Source: Sphingobacterium thalpophilum (GTDB lineage Bacteria > Bacteroidota > Bacteroidia > B-17B0 > Aurantibacillaceae). From it: 46,878 bases of DNA. The notes below the pieces were generated by a model. It saw nothing but the letters and a program-made list of their open reading frames with translations, had not been told where the DNA came from and searched no databases. Where the stretch lies: the NCBI GenBank assembly GCA_943325195.2, contig CALPON020000005.1, forward strand, positions 1 through 46,878, written 5' to 3'. The position numbers and the translations under genes are program-made. Shown here in pieces: positions 18,148 through 26,740 of this stretch; the first letter of the stretch is position 1; every line of letters begins with the position of its first letter.

Positions 18148-19011
18148 ATGATTCGCGACAAAAAATGCATACTCAATGGCCACCTCATCAGTATCTATGA
18201 GCCGGCTGTCGGCTTTGATAACAGGGCCTTTCGCTATGGCGACGCCCTTTTTGAGACCATTCGGGTGAGTAACAATCAAATCATGTTTTTGAAAGACCAT
18301 GTCACCCGCATCAAACTGGGCATGACGGTCTTGCGCATGAATCTGCCATCTGAATTCACCACCGCTAACCTGCAGGACATGATTAGTGAGCTGCTCCGTC
18401 ATAATGCTGCTGCTCCTCAGGTCCGCGTGCGTCTCACCGTCTACCGCCAAGAGGGTGGTTATTATACGCCGGAAACAAACGACATCTCCTTTCTGATTGA
18501 AACGGATGAGGTTTCGAATAATTACACCCTGAATCAAAAAGGCTTTTGGGCGGATATTTACACAGATATTAAAAAACCAATCAATAAACTCTCCAATATC
18601 AAAACCGGAAACGCTCTCATGTACGTGATGGCAGGCATCAGCAAGCAAAGCATGAAACTAGATGAATGTTTTATCCTGAATGAAACTGGGAACATCATTG
18701 AAAGCATCTCCAGCAATGTTTTCGCAGTGAAAAACGGAACACTTTACACCCCACCACTCAGCGAGGGCTGCATTGCCGGGGTGATGCGCAAACAGATCAT
18801 CCACCTGGCTACGGAAAATAAAATACTGACTTTTGAAAGCCCCCTCACCACCTATACCCTCATGAATGCAGATGAAATTTTTCTGACCAACAGTGTGCAA
18901 GGGGTGCAATGGATTGGTCAGTTCCGTGATAAATTTTACACCAATAAAATGGCGCAATTCTTTAATGAAAAATTAATTGGGCTGAGCGCCACGCCTGGCA
19001 GTTACTTCTAG
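18148..19011 (+). CDS. class IV PLP-dependent aminotransferase
   Basis: The 287-residue protein has the class IV fold: AFRYGDALFETIRV near residue 30, the likely PLP lysine within NIKTGNALMYVMA, and the phosphate-side ETGNIIESISSNVF. Family members include branched-chain aminotransferase (IlvE), 4-amino-4-deoxychorismate lyase (PabC) and D-amino-acid transaminase. Length and spacing fit PabC-like or IlvE-like members and do not decide between them. ATG at 18148 is preferred over a TTG at 18136, which lies in a promoter-like CTACTTTG. The 3' end overlaps the convergent GT4 gene by 39 nt. Confidence 0.85.
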   Translation: MIRDKKCILNGHLISIYEPAVGFDNRAFRYGDALFETIRVSNNQIMFLKDHVTRIKLGMTVLRMNLPSEFTTANLQDMISELLRHNAAAPQVRVRLTVYRQEGGYYTPETNDISFLIETDEVSNNYTLNQKGFWADIYTDIKKPINKLSNIKTGNALMYVMAGISKQSMKLDECFILNETGNIIESISSNVFAVKNGTLYTPPLSEGCIAGVMRKQIIHLATENKILTFESPLTTYTLMNADEIFLTNSVQGVQWIGQFRDKFYTNKMAQFFNEKLIGLSATPGSYF

Positions 19012-20307
19012 TAAGCTACACAACTTTTGTGTCAGCACCCTTCTGCTATATGCCTTTATGGCAGTGCTTTCGGAAAAAGTTCCCTTGTCCCGATACAAAC
19101 GAAGAAGGTTGTCCTTCAATCCCTCCAAATCATCAAAACCGCTCATGCAGCCGCAATGTGTTTCGTTTAGGATGGCAGCTAGATCGCCGTCAACAGGACC
19201 AATAGCCAACACTGGGCGCTGGGCTGCCAGGTATTCAAAAAATTTACCGGTTAAGATACCTTTTGCATTTTTTGTGTTGTTGACAAGCAGGAGAAGGACC
19301 TTCGAAGCCCGCTGCTCTAGAATCACCTCATCATGCGGTAGGTAATCGATACGGCGAACAAACGAAGACAGGCCATGTGCTTCAATCTGATCCATCACAA
19401 ATACATCGACCTTCCCAACGAGTTTAATCTCTAAATCATGTGAAAAATCGGCATGCGCAGATACCAGCTGCGATAAGGCTTTCCACAGAATTGTTGGGTT
19501 ACGATCCCGCACCAGGGTCCCAATATGCGCCAGTGAGAATTTTTGGTCTGCTGCTGGTGCAGTTCCGCGAATGTCCTCTTCGTCATAGCCATTCGTGATG
19601 ACTGAAAATTTTTCAGGTCGCAGGCCACCGGCCGCCAGATACATGGCTTTAAACTCTTCTTTCATGCTCTCCCCTATGCTGATGACACTGTCTGCTTCGC
19701 TCAGCACCGCCAGTTCCAGTCGGTGATGCAAGGCATCTGCCGCTTTGCTCAACATGAGTTTTGAATAAAAATCAATATTGGTCCAGGGATCTCTAAAATC
19801 AGCCATCCACGTCATAGCGGGATGCTTTTTTTTAAGTCCCCTTGCAATTAGATGCATACTATGGGGAGGACCCGTGCTAATTAGGAGCTGAATATTTTCC
19901 TGCTTTATATAATTCTCCAGAAAACGAATACTGGGTTTAATCCAAAACCTCCGGGCATCGGGAATAAAGAAGTTGCCTCTGATCCAGACACTTAATTTTT
20001 CGGCGAATCCACCCGACTTTCGACCCTCATTCAAAAAAGAGGCATTGATTTTATCGTCTTTTTTTCGCCCGATAAAGCGCTTATAAAAAGTATAAGGCTC
20101 CCAGATGGGCTGGCGCAAGATGGTGAGTCCGGGCGGAACATCTTTATCTAGACTGTGGTCCACCACCGGCATTTCACCATTCAAGGCCGTATAAATAACT
20201 GGTTCATAGCCGAATTCGCGCATGTATTTCGCGAATTTTAGCCAGCGTTGCACACCAGCACCACCACCCGGTGGCCAGTAATAGGTAAGAATAAGCACTT
20301 TGATCAC
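18973..20307 (-). CDS. GT4-like glycosyltransferase
   Basis: The 444-residue GT-B type enzyme has N-terminal [20 protein letters not shown], the usual glycine-rich start of group 4 transferases. The middle carries [15 protein letters not shown] and [10 protein letters not shown], and the C-terminal donor domain has [19 protein letters not shown], and [17 protein letters not shown] (the E-x7-E region of the sugar-nucleotide site). It probably acts at the cytoplasmic face in surface polysaccharide or glycolipid synthesis. The start is GTG: the in-frame codons before it are ATA, TAC and TTT, and then a TAG stop. It is divergent from a GT2 gene. Confidence 0.87.
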   Translation of the reverse strand: MIKVLILTYYWPPGGGAGVQRWLKFAKYMREFGYEPVIYTALNGEMPVVDHSLDKDVPPGLTILRQPIWEPYTFYKRFIGRKKDDKINASFLNEGRKSGGFAEKLSVWIRGNFFIPDARRFWIKPSIRFLENYIKQENIQLLISTGPPHSMHLIARGLKKKHPAMTWMADFRDPWTNIDFYSKLMLSKAADALHHRLELAVLSEADSVISIGESMKEEFKAMYLAAGGLRPEKFSVITNGYDEEDIRGTAPAADQKFSLAHIGTLVRDRNPTILWKALSQLVSAHADFSHDLEIKLVGKVDVFVMDQIEAHGLSSFVRRIDYLPHDEVILEQRASKVLLLLVNNTKNAKGILTGKFFEYLAAQRPVLAIGPVDGDLAAILNETHCGCMSGFDDLEGLKDNLLRLYRDKGTFSESTAIKAYSRRVLTQKLCSLLEVTARRGAQPN

Positions 20308-20378
20308 TATGTAAAACTAATGGATTTAGAAGGACCCAACAAAATAATTTGGATTATATTTATAACCTTAAAGAACGC

Positions 20379-21092
20379 ATGAAGCTATCTATTGTCATAC
20401 CTGCTTATAATGAAGGTCGTACCATTCACCTTATTCTTGATAAAATCAAAAGTGTGGTGCTGCCAGAGGGAATTCAAAAGGAAATCATCATTGTTAATGA
20501 TTGTTCTAAAGATGACACCGAGGCGGCTATCCATCGCTATGTGGAGCAGAATCCTGAACTAAACATCCAGTTCCGTCAGCACGAAGTCAACAAAGGCAAA
20601 GGGGCTGCATTGCATACGGGAATAAGAGAAGCCAGCGGCGACTTTATTGTCATTCAGGATGCCGATTTGGAATATGATCCACAGGAATATAATTTATTAC
20701 TAAAACCGGTATTGGATGGCTTCGCAGACATTGTCTATGGTAGTCGCTTCATGGGGCATCAGCCCCACCGCATCTTGTTTTTCTGGCACAGTATCGGCAA
20801 TAAATTTCTAACGTTTTTAAGCAACATGTTTACCAATCTCAATTTGACCGATATGGAAACGTGTTATAAACTTTTCCGTGCCGATATTATTAAAAATATT
20901 GAGCTTAAAGAAAATCGTTTTGGTTTTGAACCGGAAATTACTGCAAAAATTGCCAGAATAAAGAAGATCCGCATCTACGAAGTTGGTATTTCCTATTATG
21001 GCAGAACGTATGAAGAAGGTAAAAAAATTGGTCCCAAGGACGGCTTCCGCGCAATTTATTGCATCTTAAAGTACGGCCTTTTTAAAGCATAA
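20379..21092 (+). CDS. GT2 glycosyltransferase (dolichol-phosphate mannosyltransferase-like)
   Basis: The 237-residue GT-A enzyme begins [15 protein letters not shown], then has [29 protein letters not shown] and the metal-binding [10 protein letters not shown]. The later [12 protein letters not shown] and ETCYKLFR motifs are those of polyprenyl-phosphate hexosyltransferases. There is no C-terminal membrane domain, as in the soluble DPM1 type. It may make polyprenyl-phosphate sugars, the kind of donor that GT39 enzymes use; a link to the GT39 gene at 3606 is speculative. The frame is open to a TTG at 20349, but ATG at 20379 fits the family start. Confidence 0.88.
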   Translation: MKLSIVIPAYNEGRTIHLILDKIKSVVLPEGIQKEIIIVNDCSKDDTEAAIHRYVEQNPELNIQFRQHEVNKGKGAALHTGIREASGDFIVIQDADLEYDPQEYNLLLKPVLDGFADIVYGSRFMGHQPHRILFFWHSIGNKFLTFLSNMFTNLNLTDMETCYKLFRADIIKNIELKENRFGFEPEITAKIARIKKIRIYEVGISYYGRTYEEGKKIGPKDGFRAIYCILKYGLFKA

Positions 21093-21274
21093 CGACAAGG
21101 AAAAAAGTGAGTGTCGACTGGGGCTTTAAATCTTCGGCGATTGGCCTTGCCTTCAGTATTACAAGCAGGGTCTTAGGCTAAATGTGAACATTCGCTTTGC
21201 AGACTCAAAAGCACCAGCACTCGCCCCGCGTAAAAATCTCATTCCCTTTTCAGATGGCGCAAGCGTCTTTGACT

Positions 21275-22111
21275 TCAGATCGCGTTCAGTGCATGGCGGA
21301 AATAGGAACACACCAGCAATTGTATTTTTTCAGGATTGGAGACGCGAATGCGTTCGTTTAAGATGCGTCCCGGACTGGTCTTACGGATTTTATTAAAAAG
21401 ACTACGGTAGTAGATGTAAGCCACATAGACGCCAAAGCGCGAGCCAGAAGGCAATTGCTTTATCCCCGCAAGGGCTTCATCAAAATCGGTTTCAATTTCT
21501 GCTTCAATGGCTTTTTTCTCCCGCTCCGTGAAAGCTCCCGGGTCGAGATTTGGAAAATAACTGCGTTGCAGCGAATGAAAATCTGCACTTAGGTCTCTTA
21601 AAAAGTTTACCTTCTGAAAAGCTGCACCCAGTTTCATGGCAGAAGGCTTAAGGCGATCGTACTGATCACGGTTATTGTCGGTGAACACGCGCAGACACAT
21701 CAGGCCCACTACTTCAGCGGAACCATAGATATAAATCGAATAGGAATCACCACTGTGAATGGATTTGTGCAAATCGGTCTCCATACTTTTTAGAAAACTA
21801 TCGATCAGCTCGTGATCAATCTGGTAGGCATTAACGACCTGTTGAAAGCTGTTGAGAATAGGATTTAAACTAATACCCCGCTCAATCGCCTTAAAGGTTT
21901 CCTGACGAAACTCTGCAAGCAACAGGGCCTTATCAAAACCGTGAAAAGAATCGACGATCTCATCAGCGAAACGAACAAAACCATAAATATTATAAATCGC
22001 CTCATGAAAGCGTTGATTGAGGCAATGGATTCCAAGTGAAAAACTAGTGCTGTAAGTCTGGGTCGTGAGCTTACTCGTTTTGGCGGATACTTTATCGAAA
22101 AGTTGCTTCAT
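21275..22111 (-). CDS. crtB: phytoene synthase
   Basis: The 278-residue trans-isoprenyl diphosphate synthase condenses two GGPP to phytoene, the first committed carotenoid step. The first aspartate-rich motif is in VRFADEIVDSF (about residue 50). The second region is AFQKVNFLRDLSADF. The order TYSTSFSLGIHCLN ... AIYNIYGFVR is characteristic of CrtB. Its ATG follows the crtI stop after 5 nt, so both are in one operon. The C-terminus is slightly short but complete by family standards. A squalene-synthase-like activity is less likely given crtI next door. Confidence 0.93.
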   Translation of the reverse strand: MKQLFDKVSAKTSKLTTQTYSTSFSLGIHCLNQRFHEAIYNIYGFVRFADEIVDSFHGFDKALLLAEFRQETFKAIERGISLNPILNSFQQVVNAYQIDHELIDSFLKSMETDLHKSIHSGDSYSIYIYGSAEVVGLMCLRVFTDNNRDQYDRLKPSAMKLGAAFQKVNFLRDLSADFHSLQRSYFPNLDPGAFTEREKKAIEAEIETDFDEALAGIKQLPSGSRFGVYVAYIYYRSLFNKIRKTSPGRILNERIRVSNPEKIQLLVCSYFRHALNAI

Positions 22112-22116
22112 GGGAA

Positions 22117-23607
22117 TTAGTGTCTTACAGTGTTAGCCATTTTTAAGTGTTTGAGCGCCTCAGTAGCGGCAATTTCACCACTGATAATGGATGGCGGTAC
22201 CCCTGGTCCCGGTACCGTCAGCTGGCCTGTATAAAAAAGGTTCTTTAATTGTTTATTTCTAATCCCTGGCTTTAGCACCGCTGTTTGTCCGAGTGTATTC
22301 GCCAGTCCATATGCATTGCCTTTATAAGCATTGTAATCCTCCGTAAAATCCGCGACGCAATAACTGCGTTTGTAAATGACATGGGGTCGGATTTCTTCTC
22401 CGCAGATTTTTTCAAGCCGAGTCATCACCTTGTCGTAATAAAGCGCGTGCTTTTCCTTATCGTCTGCCAGTCCTGCTGCAAGGGGAATGAGAATAAAAAT
22501 ATTTTCATGTCCTGCTGGTGCCACAGATGCATCCGTCAAACTTGGCACACAAGCATAGAAGAGCGGCTCATCTGGCCACTGCGGGGATTCGTAAATTTGC
22601 TCGGCATGCTTCTGAAAATTGGTGTCGAAAAAAAGATTATGATGCAGCAGGCCTTTGACTTTTTTGTTAACACCGAGGTAAAACAAAAGACTGGAAGGTG
22701 CCATCACTTTTTTATCCCAATACTTTTCAGTGTAGTTGCGCTCGGTTTCAGCCAGCATGTCTTTTTCAACATGGTGGTAATCGGCCGAGGCAATCACGGA
22801 GTCTGCCTTGAAAAAACCTTTTGCGGTGCGGACGCCGGTAACCAAGCCATTCTCCGTTTCCAGTTTCTCAACGCCGGTTCCCAGTTCGAATTTTACTCCC
22901 AGTGAACGCGCGAGTGCTTCCATGCCTTCGGTGATACGACACATCCCGCCCATTGGATACCAGGTCCCCATATCAAACGCTGCATAGTTCATTAAACTAT
23001 AGAGCGCGGGGATTTTATCAGGCATGGCGCCCAAAAAGATGACCGGAAATTCCATCAAAGTAATCAGACGCTCATCCTTAAAAAAACGGCGGATATACTG
23101 GCGCATACTGATAAAGATATTCGTCTTCATAGCACTACTGATCACTTCATAGGAAGCGAACTCGAGCCAGGAGACGGAGGGCTTGTAAATCAGTTTATCC
23201 ATTGCGACACGGTACTTCAATTCCCCTTCTTTGAGAAACTGACGTAATTTTTCTGCGCTGCCTTTTTCAATACTTTCAAAAAGATCGTAGAGGTCTTCCA
23301 GACGCGCGGGAACAATAAAGGGCTGACCATCTGGAAAAAAAATCTGGAAAGAGGGATCAAGCAGCTTTAAGGTGTAGTAATCGGACGGTTTTTTACCGAA
23401 ATCAGCAAAGAACTTTTCAAAGATATCGGGCATCCAGTACCAGCTGGGACCCATATCAAACATAAAATTCTCTGCCTGAAAGCTTCGCGCTCTTCCGCCC
23501 GTTCTGGTGTGCTTTTCAAATACCGTTACTTCGTGTCCCTGTTTTGCGCAGTAGCAAGCGGCCGATAAGCCCGAAAATCCTGCACCTATTATTCCAATTT
23601 TTGCCAA
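22117..23607 (-). CDS. crtI: phytoene desaturase
   Basis: The 496-residue FAD enzyme desaturates phytoene to lycopene at the membrane. The dinucleotide-binding fold begins at residue 4 (GIIGAGFSGLSAACYCAKQGHEV), followed by RTGGRARSF and, near the end, the CrtI signature LFYTGQLTVPGPGVPPSIISGE. The start is TTG at 23607: a TAG lies two codons upstream and the Rossmann motif follows immediately, so no other start is possible without losing the fold. It lies between a small unknown gene and crtB on the same strand. Confidence 0.95.
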   Translation of the reverse strand: MAKIGIIGAGFSGLSAACYCAKQGHEVTVFEKHTRTGGRARSFQAENFMFDMGPSWYWMPDIFEKFFADFGKKPSDYYTLKLLDPSFQIFFPDGQPFIVPARLEDLYDLFESIEKGSAEKLRQFLKEGELKYRVAMDKLIYKPSVSWLEFASYEVISSAMKTNIFISMRQYIRRFFKDERLITLMEFPVIFLGAMPDKIPALYSLMNYAAFDMGTWYPMGGMCRITEGMEALARSLGVKFELGTGVEKLETENGLVTGVRTAKGFFKADSVIASADYHHVEKDMLAETERNYTEKYWDKKVMAPSSLLFYLGVNKKVKGLLHHNLFFDTNFQKHAEQIYESPQWPDEPLFYACVPSLTDASVAPAGHENIFILIPLAAGLADDKEKHALYYDKVMTRLEKICGEEIRPHVIYKRSYCVADFTEDYNAYKGNAYGLANTLGQTAVLKPGIRNKQLKNLFYTGQLTVPGPGVPPSIISGEIAATEALKHLKMANTVRH

Positions 23608-23691
23608 GTTCTATCTATTTATGTCAATGGAGTTTACCCAATGTCTCTTTCAATGTGTAAGCTAAGCTTTAATTTTTAAAAGTACAAGTAT

Positions 23692-24186
23692 CTAGCTTTT
23701 ACCTGTAATTCTTGCCACTTCAGGATCATATTGCATCAAAAAAGCCTGAATAACGGAGTACAAATGTACATCCTCCCGCTTTAAGTTGGGCATACGGCGA
23801 ATAATATAAAGGCGGTCCTTATTCAAATGGGACGAATAGCCTAAAAATGAAGGGGCTTTTTTCTGAATAGCGTATCTCAAATACCGCGCTTCCACACTGA
23901 GGGTATCTTTTGCGATCGCCGCATCGAGCATGGCACTGCCTTTGTTGAAGACCTCGAATTTGGAAAAGGGGCTGAATTTATACTTTGCGGAACAAAGAGT
24001 CGCTGCAGCGATATAGGCTTCTGCGAGCACGGGCTGAATGGAACCGGATGCACACAGGACAAAGATCTTGTCAATAGATGATTCCTGCAAAGCAACGCGC
24101 TGAAATTCCATACGGACGGATTGAAGTTCCGGCGAAGCGACCGGAACTCTACAAAACAAAAAAGTAATTAGGGCAAACAGCTTCAT
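23692..24186 (-). CDS. small exported protein in the carotenoid cluster
   Basis: The 164-residue protein has an N-terminal hydrophobic signal (MKLFALITFLFCRVPVA). An alpha-helical mature part contains LAEAYIAAATLCSAKYKF and AIAKDTLSVEARYLRYAIQ, which read like TPR-type helices. There is no metal or cofactor motif. ATG at 24186 is preferred; GGAGG lies 11 nt upstream of it. A GTG six codons earlier is possible. It is upstream of crtI on the same strand (84-nt gap) and divergent from crtZ. A pigment-linked role is suggested only by position. Confidence 0.7.
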   Translation of the reverse strand: MKLFALITFLFCRVPVASPELQSVRMEFQRVALQESSIDKIFVLCASGSIQPVLAEAYIAAATLCSAKYKFSPFSKFEVFNKGSAMLDAAIAKDTLSVEARYLRYAIQKKAPSFLGYSSHLNKDRLYIIRRMPNLKREDVHLYSVIQAFLMQYDPEVARITGKS

Positions 24187-24335
24187 TGTAAATAGAACCT
24201 CCACTAATGAACAAACCGCGTGCCACTTTGTTTAATCCTTAATTTAGTACGCTAACTAGGGTTTCTTGGAAAAGATGGCGAAAATTAGAATGTTAAATTA
24301 ATGCCGCTTTTTCCCTTTTTCTAAAATAACCATTG

Positions 24336-24343
24336 TAACTTTG
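24336..24343 (+). promoter_or_regulatory. crtZ-crtY promoter -7 box
   Basis: TAACTTTG is an exact TAnnTTTG match, ending 5 nt before the crtZ ATG. The -33 region is only a C/T-rich run. A leaderless or nearly leaderless transcript is predicted. Confidence 0.55.
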
Positions 24344-24348
24344 TGTAA

Positions 24349-24822
24349 ATGCAAGCCATCTTAATCATTGCCATTACCTTTATCCTGACTGAAATTTCTG
24401 CCTGGGTTAATCACAAGTATCTGATGCATGGCTTTATGTGGTATTTTCATGCCGACCATCATAAAAAAGACCATGGCAGCGTGTTCGAACGCAACGACCT
24501 GTTCTTTTTACTTTATGCCGTGCCCAGCTGGTTATTAATTATGACCGGCATGATGAATGGTTATGCCTGGTATACCTGGGTAGGCTTTGGTATTGCGGCA
24601 TATGGATTGGCCTATTTCCTAGTGCATGATGTCATTATTCACCAGCGCTTTAAGATCTTTAGCAAGTCTACGAATGTCTATGTACTCGCCCTTCGTCGGG
24701 CCCATAAAATGCATCACAAGCACTTAAGTAAGCACAATGGTGAGAGTTTCGGCATGCTGCTCATCCATCCAAAATATTTTGCTGAAGCGCGTAAACTGAA
24801 ACAAGGCCAGTCCAAAGTCTGA
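24349..24822 (+). CDS. crtZ: beta-carotene 3-hydroxylase
   Basis: The 157-residue membrane di-iron hydroxylase converts beta-carotene through cryptoxanthin to zeaxanthin. The histidine boxes are present: HKYLMH, HADHHKKDH, HDVIIHQRF and RRAHKMHHKH. Four hydrophobic stretches fit the family topology. The length matches CrtZ. It is the first gene of a plus-strand pair with crtY (3-nt gap), divergent from the crtI-crtB operon. Confidence 0.95.
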   Translation: MQAILIIAITFILTEISAWVNHKYLMHGFMWYFHADHHKKDHGSVFERNDLFFLLYAVPSWLLIMTGMMNGYAWYTWVGFGIAAYGLAYFLVHDVIIHQRFKIFSKSTNVYVLALRRAHKMHHKHLSKHNGESFGMLLIHPKYFAEARKLKQGQSKV

Positions 24823-24825
24823 TTC

Positions 24826-25974
24826 ATGACAAGGACCTACGATTATATCATTGCAGGTTCAGGTTGCGCCGGATTAAGCCTGGCGCTGCAATTATCAAAG
24901 TCTTCCCTACCCTTCAAGCGGGTCCTTTTGATTGATCAGGAGCAGAAAACTAAAAACGATAGGACCTGGTGTTACTGGAGTCACCCCGATGAAGACTGGT
25001 ATCCCCATTTAAATTTCAGAAGCTGGAACCAACTGGTCTTTCGCTCTGAAAAGATTAGCTGCGACCTAAATCTAGGAGACCAGCGCTATCACATGATTCG
25101 TGGGGCGGACTTTTATGCTTACTGCCATACCGAATTAAAAAAAGATGGCCGCTTTGAACACTTGCAGACAACTATTTCGGGATTTGAAAGTGAGAAAAAC
25201 CTGGCCCTAGTTCAAACCGAAGCCGGTAGGTTTGCAGCGCCTTATATTTTTAACAGTGCCCTTAGACATAGCGATATGCGCGGGCACCATGTTAATTTTG
25301 TTCAGCATTTTAAAGGTTGGGTGGTACAAACGCAAACCCCTGTCTTTCAATCCGGCGTGGCCACCTTTATGGATTTTACAGTTCCCCAGCATGGGGACTG
25401 CCGTTTCGTCTATGTCCTGCCTTTTTCTGCCAACGAAGCCCTGGTAGAATACACGGGCTTTTCACGACGCCCCCTGAGTGATGCTGAATATGATGAAGAG
25501 CTGGCCCGTTATTTGAAAACTCATTTGCAGACAGAACAGTATCAGATCAGGGAAACAGAAAAAGGTGTGATTCCAATGTATGAAAGCCGTTTTATAAATC
25601 CCTATGGCCCCCGGATTATCAGCATTGGTACCGCCGGAGAGGCAAGCAAAGCCAGTACCGGTTTTACGTTTTACTTTATCCAATTGCAGGTCCGCAGCAT
25701 AGTGCACCTGCTGCAGCAAGGCAAATGGCCCAAGTCTGACGCCCTGCGCAAGCGGAGATTTCATCTCTATGATCGCATTCTGTTAAAGGTGCTCAATGCC
25801 AGGGAAACCAGTGGAGACATTGTTTTTTCACAATTGTTTATGCGAAATTCTGCCAGTGAGATTCTGGATTTCTTAAATGAAAAAACGAGTCTGGTCCGTG
25901 AATTGCGAATCATCTCGACCGTGCCAGTCCTCCCTTTTTTAAAGGCGGCGGGACGCTTACTTTTTAGGCGCTGA
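24826..25974 (+). CDS. crtY: lycopene beta-cyclase
   Basis: The 382-residue flavoprotein closes both ends of lycopene to give beta-carotene. It starts with the dinucleotide fold YDYIIAGSGCAGLSLALQL and continues with NDRTWCYWS, the IRGADFYAYCH segment and the FMDF motif, all typical of CrtY. The end includes GTAGEASKASTGFTFYFIQ. It lies in an operon with crtZ; order of action is crtY then crtZ, so translation order is opposite to pathway order. The 3' end overlaps the convergent tetR gene by 18 nt. Confidence 0.95.
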   Translation: MTRTYDYIIAGSGCAGLSLALQLSKSSLPFKRVLLIDQEQKTKNDRTWCYWSHPDEDWYPHLNFRSWNQLVFRSEKISCDLNLGDQRYHMIRGADFYAYCHTELKKDGRFEHLQTTISGFESEKNLALVQTEAGRFAAPYIFNSALRHSDMRGHHVNFVQHFKGWVVQTQTPVFQSGVATFMDFTVPQHGDCRFVYVLPFSANEALVEYTGFSRRPLSDAEYDEELARYLKTHLQTEQYQIRETEKGVIPMYESRFINPYGPRIISIGTAGEASKASTGFTFYFIQLQVRSIVHLLQQGKWPKSDALRKRRFHLYDRILLKVLNARETSGDIVFSQLFMRNSASEILDFLNEKTSLVRELRIISTVPVLPFLKAAGRLLFRR

Positions 25975-26646
25975 TTGATCAAGCGTTGAAAACACGAGGT
26001 TTTCGAGGAAATGAAGAAGTTGCTGATTGGCTGAATGGCCTTTGAAGTCTGTTAAGGAGGGAAGGTTCTGCATAAAAAACCGCTGGCAATGCGCCAACTC
26101 AATGACCGAACTGGCAAGGGAGTGGGAAAAAGAATAGCTGGGATTATAATCGGAGATGACCTCTGAAAGTCTGGCACAAAGATCTTTGTATGGCTTAAAT
26201 AATTTATCTTCGTTGTGGCGGGTAATGTTGTGGGTCAGATAGGATTTAGAACCTTCCCAGATGGCCAAACGGTAGACCTCACGCTCGGGCAGGAATTCGT
26301 GCGAATCTTTTTCAGCAGGCTCTTCAGCCAGAATGCGGATCAAGAGGCAAATCTTCTGGCGGGGGTCCTTGATATTGTTGAGTTGAAAAATCACCTTGAA
26401 CTCGAGATAACTCCAGTACCAGGTTAGTAAATAGATTAAAAGACGGTGCTTGTTTTCAAAATAGCGATAAATACTGGCTTCTGTGGTGCCGATTTTTTCT
26501 GCTAGTTTGCGAAAGGTGAACTCCTCAAAACCAATTTCATTAATGAGTAAAAGTCCTTGTTTGACAATATTTCTACCCAAAACTGAATCTTCGGGATTCC
26601 GAAGAAACAGTTTATCATTCATTTTAAATCTTAGTGAGTGCTCCAT
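25957..26646 (-). CDS. TetR-family transcriptional regulator
   Basis: The 229-residue protein has a TetR helix-turn-helix at about residues 44-68 (FRKLAEKIGTTEASIYRYFENKHRLL). A larger helical C-terminal domain would bind an effector. It is divergent from the exporter operon starting at 26741, and a palindrome lies in the 94-nt gap, so it most likely represses that operon and perhaps itself. Because it also abuts crtY (18-nt antisense overlap), control of the carotenoid genes cannot be excluded. ATG at 26646 is used. A second ATG eight codons in is possible. Confidence 0.9.
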   Translation of the reverse strand: MEHSLRFKMNDKLFLRNPEDSVLGRNIVKQGLLLINEIGFEEFTFRKLAEKIGTTEASIYRYFENKHRLLIYLLTWYWSYLEFKVIFQLNNIKDPRQKICLLIRILAEEPAEKDSHEFLPEREVYRLAIWEGSKSYLTHNITRHNEDKLFKPYKDLCARLSEVISDYNPSYSFSHSLASSVIELAHCQRFFMQNLPSLTDFKGHSANQQLLHFLENLVFSTLDQSAPKK

Positions 26647-26657
26647 GAATCAAAGTA

Positions 26658-26687
26658 CAAATATAGCAAATACTTAAAAAATCACAA
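26658..26687 (-). promoter_or_regulatory. tetR promoter
   Basis: On the minus strand, TTG (26687-26685), 19 nt and TATATTTG (26665-26658) match the -33/-7 pattern. The ATG lies 11 nt downstream. Confidence 0.65.
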
Positions 26688-26693
26688 TTTATA

Positions 26694-26706
26694 ATAGTAT
26701 TACTAT
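26694..26706. promoter_or_regulatory. candidate TetR operator palindrome
   Basis: ATAGT-ATT-ACTAT is a perfect 5-bp inverted repeat in the tetR/exporter intergenic region. It sits about 20-30 nt upstream of a -7-like TAATTTAG (26725-26732) that precedes the exporter ATG by 8 nt, so binding there would cover the -33 region. Confidence 0.45.
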
Positions 26707-26740
26707 CTATTTAAATACGTTTACTAATTTAGCGTCAACT

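Noticed and set aside
18046-18648. 200-codon open frame on the minus strand
   Set aside because: Antisense to the class IV aminotransferase and its upstream region; no domain was seen.
21093-21274. Possible gene remnant between the GT2 gene and crtB
   Set aside because: No frame gives recognisable protein sequence, and the short plus-strand frame (21184-21396) runs into crtB antisense. I see nothing definite in this 182-nt gap.
22285-22905. 206-codon open frame on the plus strand
   Set aside because: Antisense to crtI, which has intact FAD and CrtI signatures.
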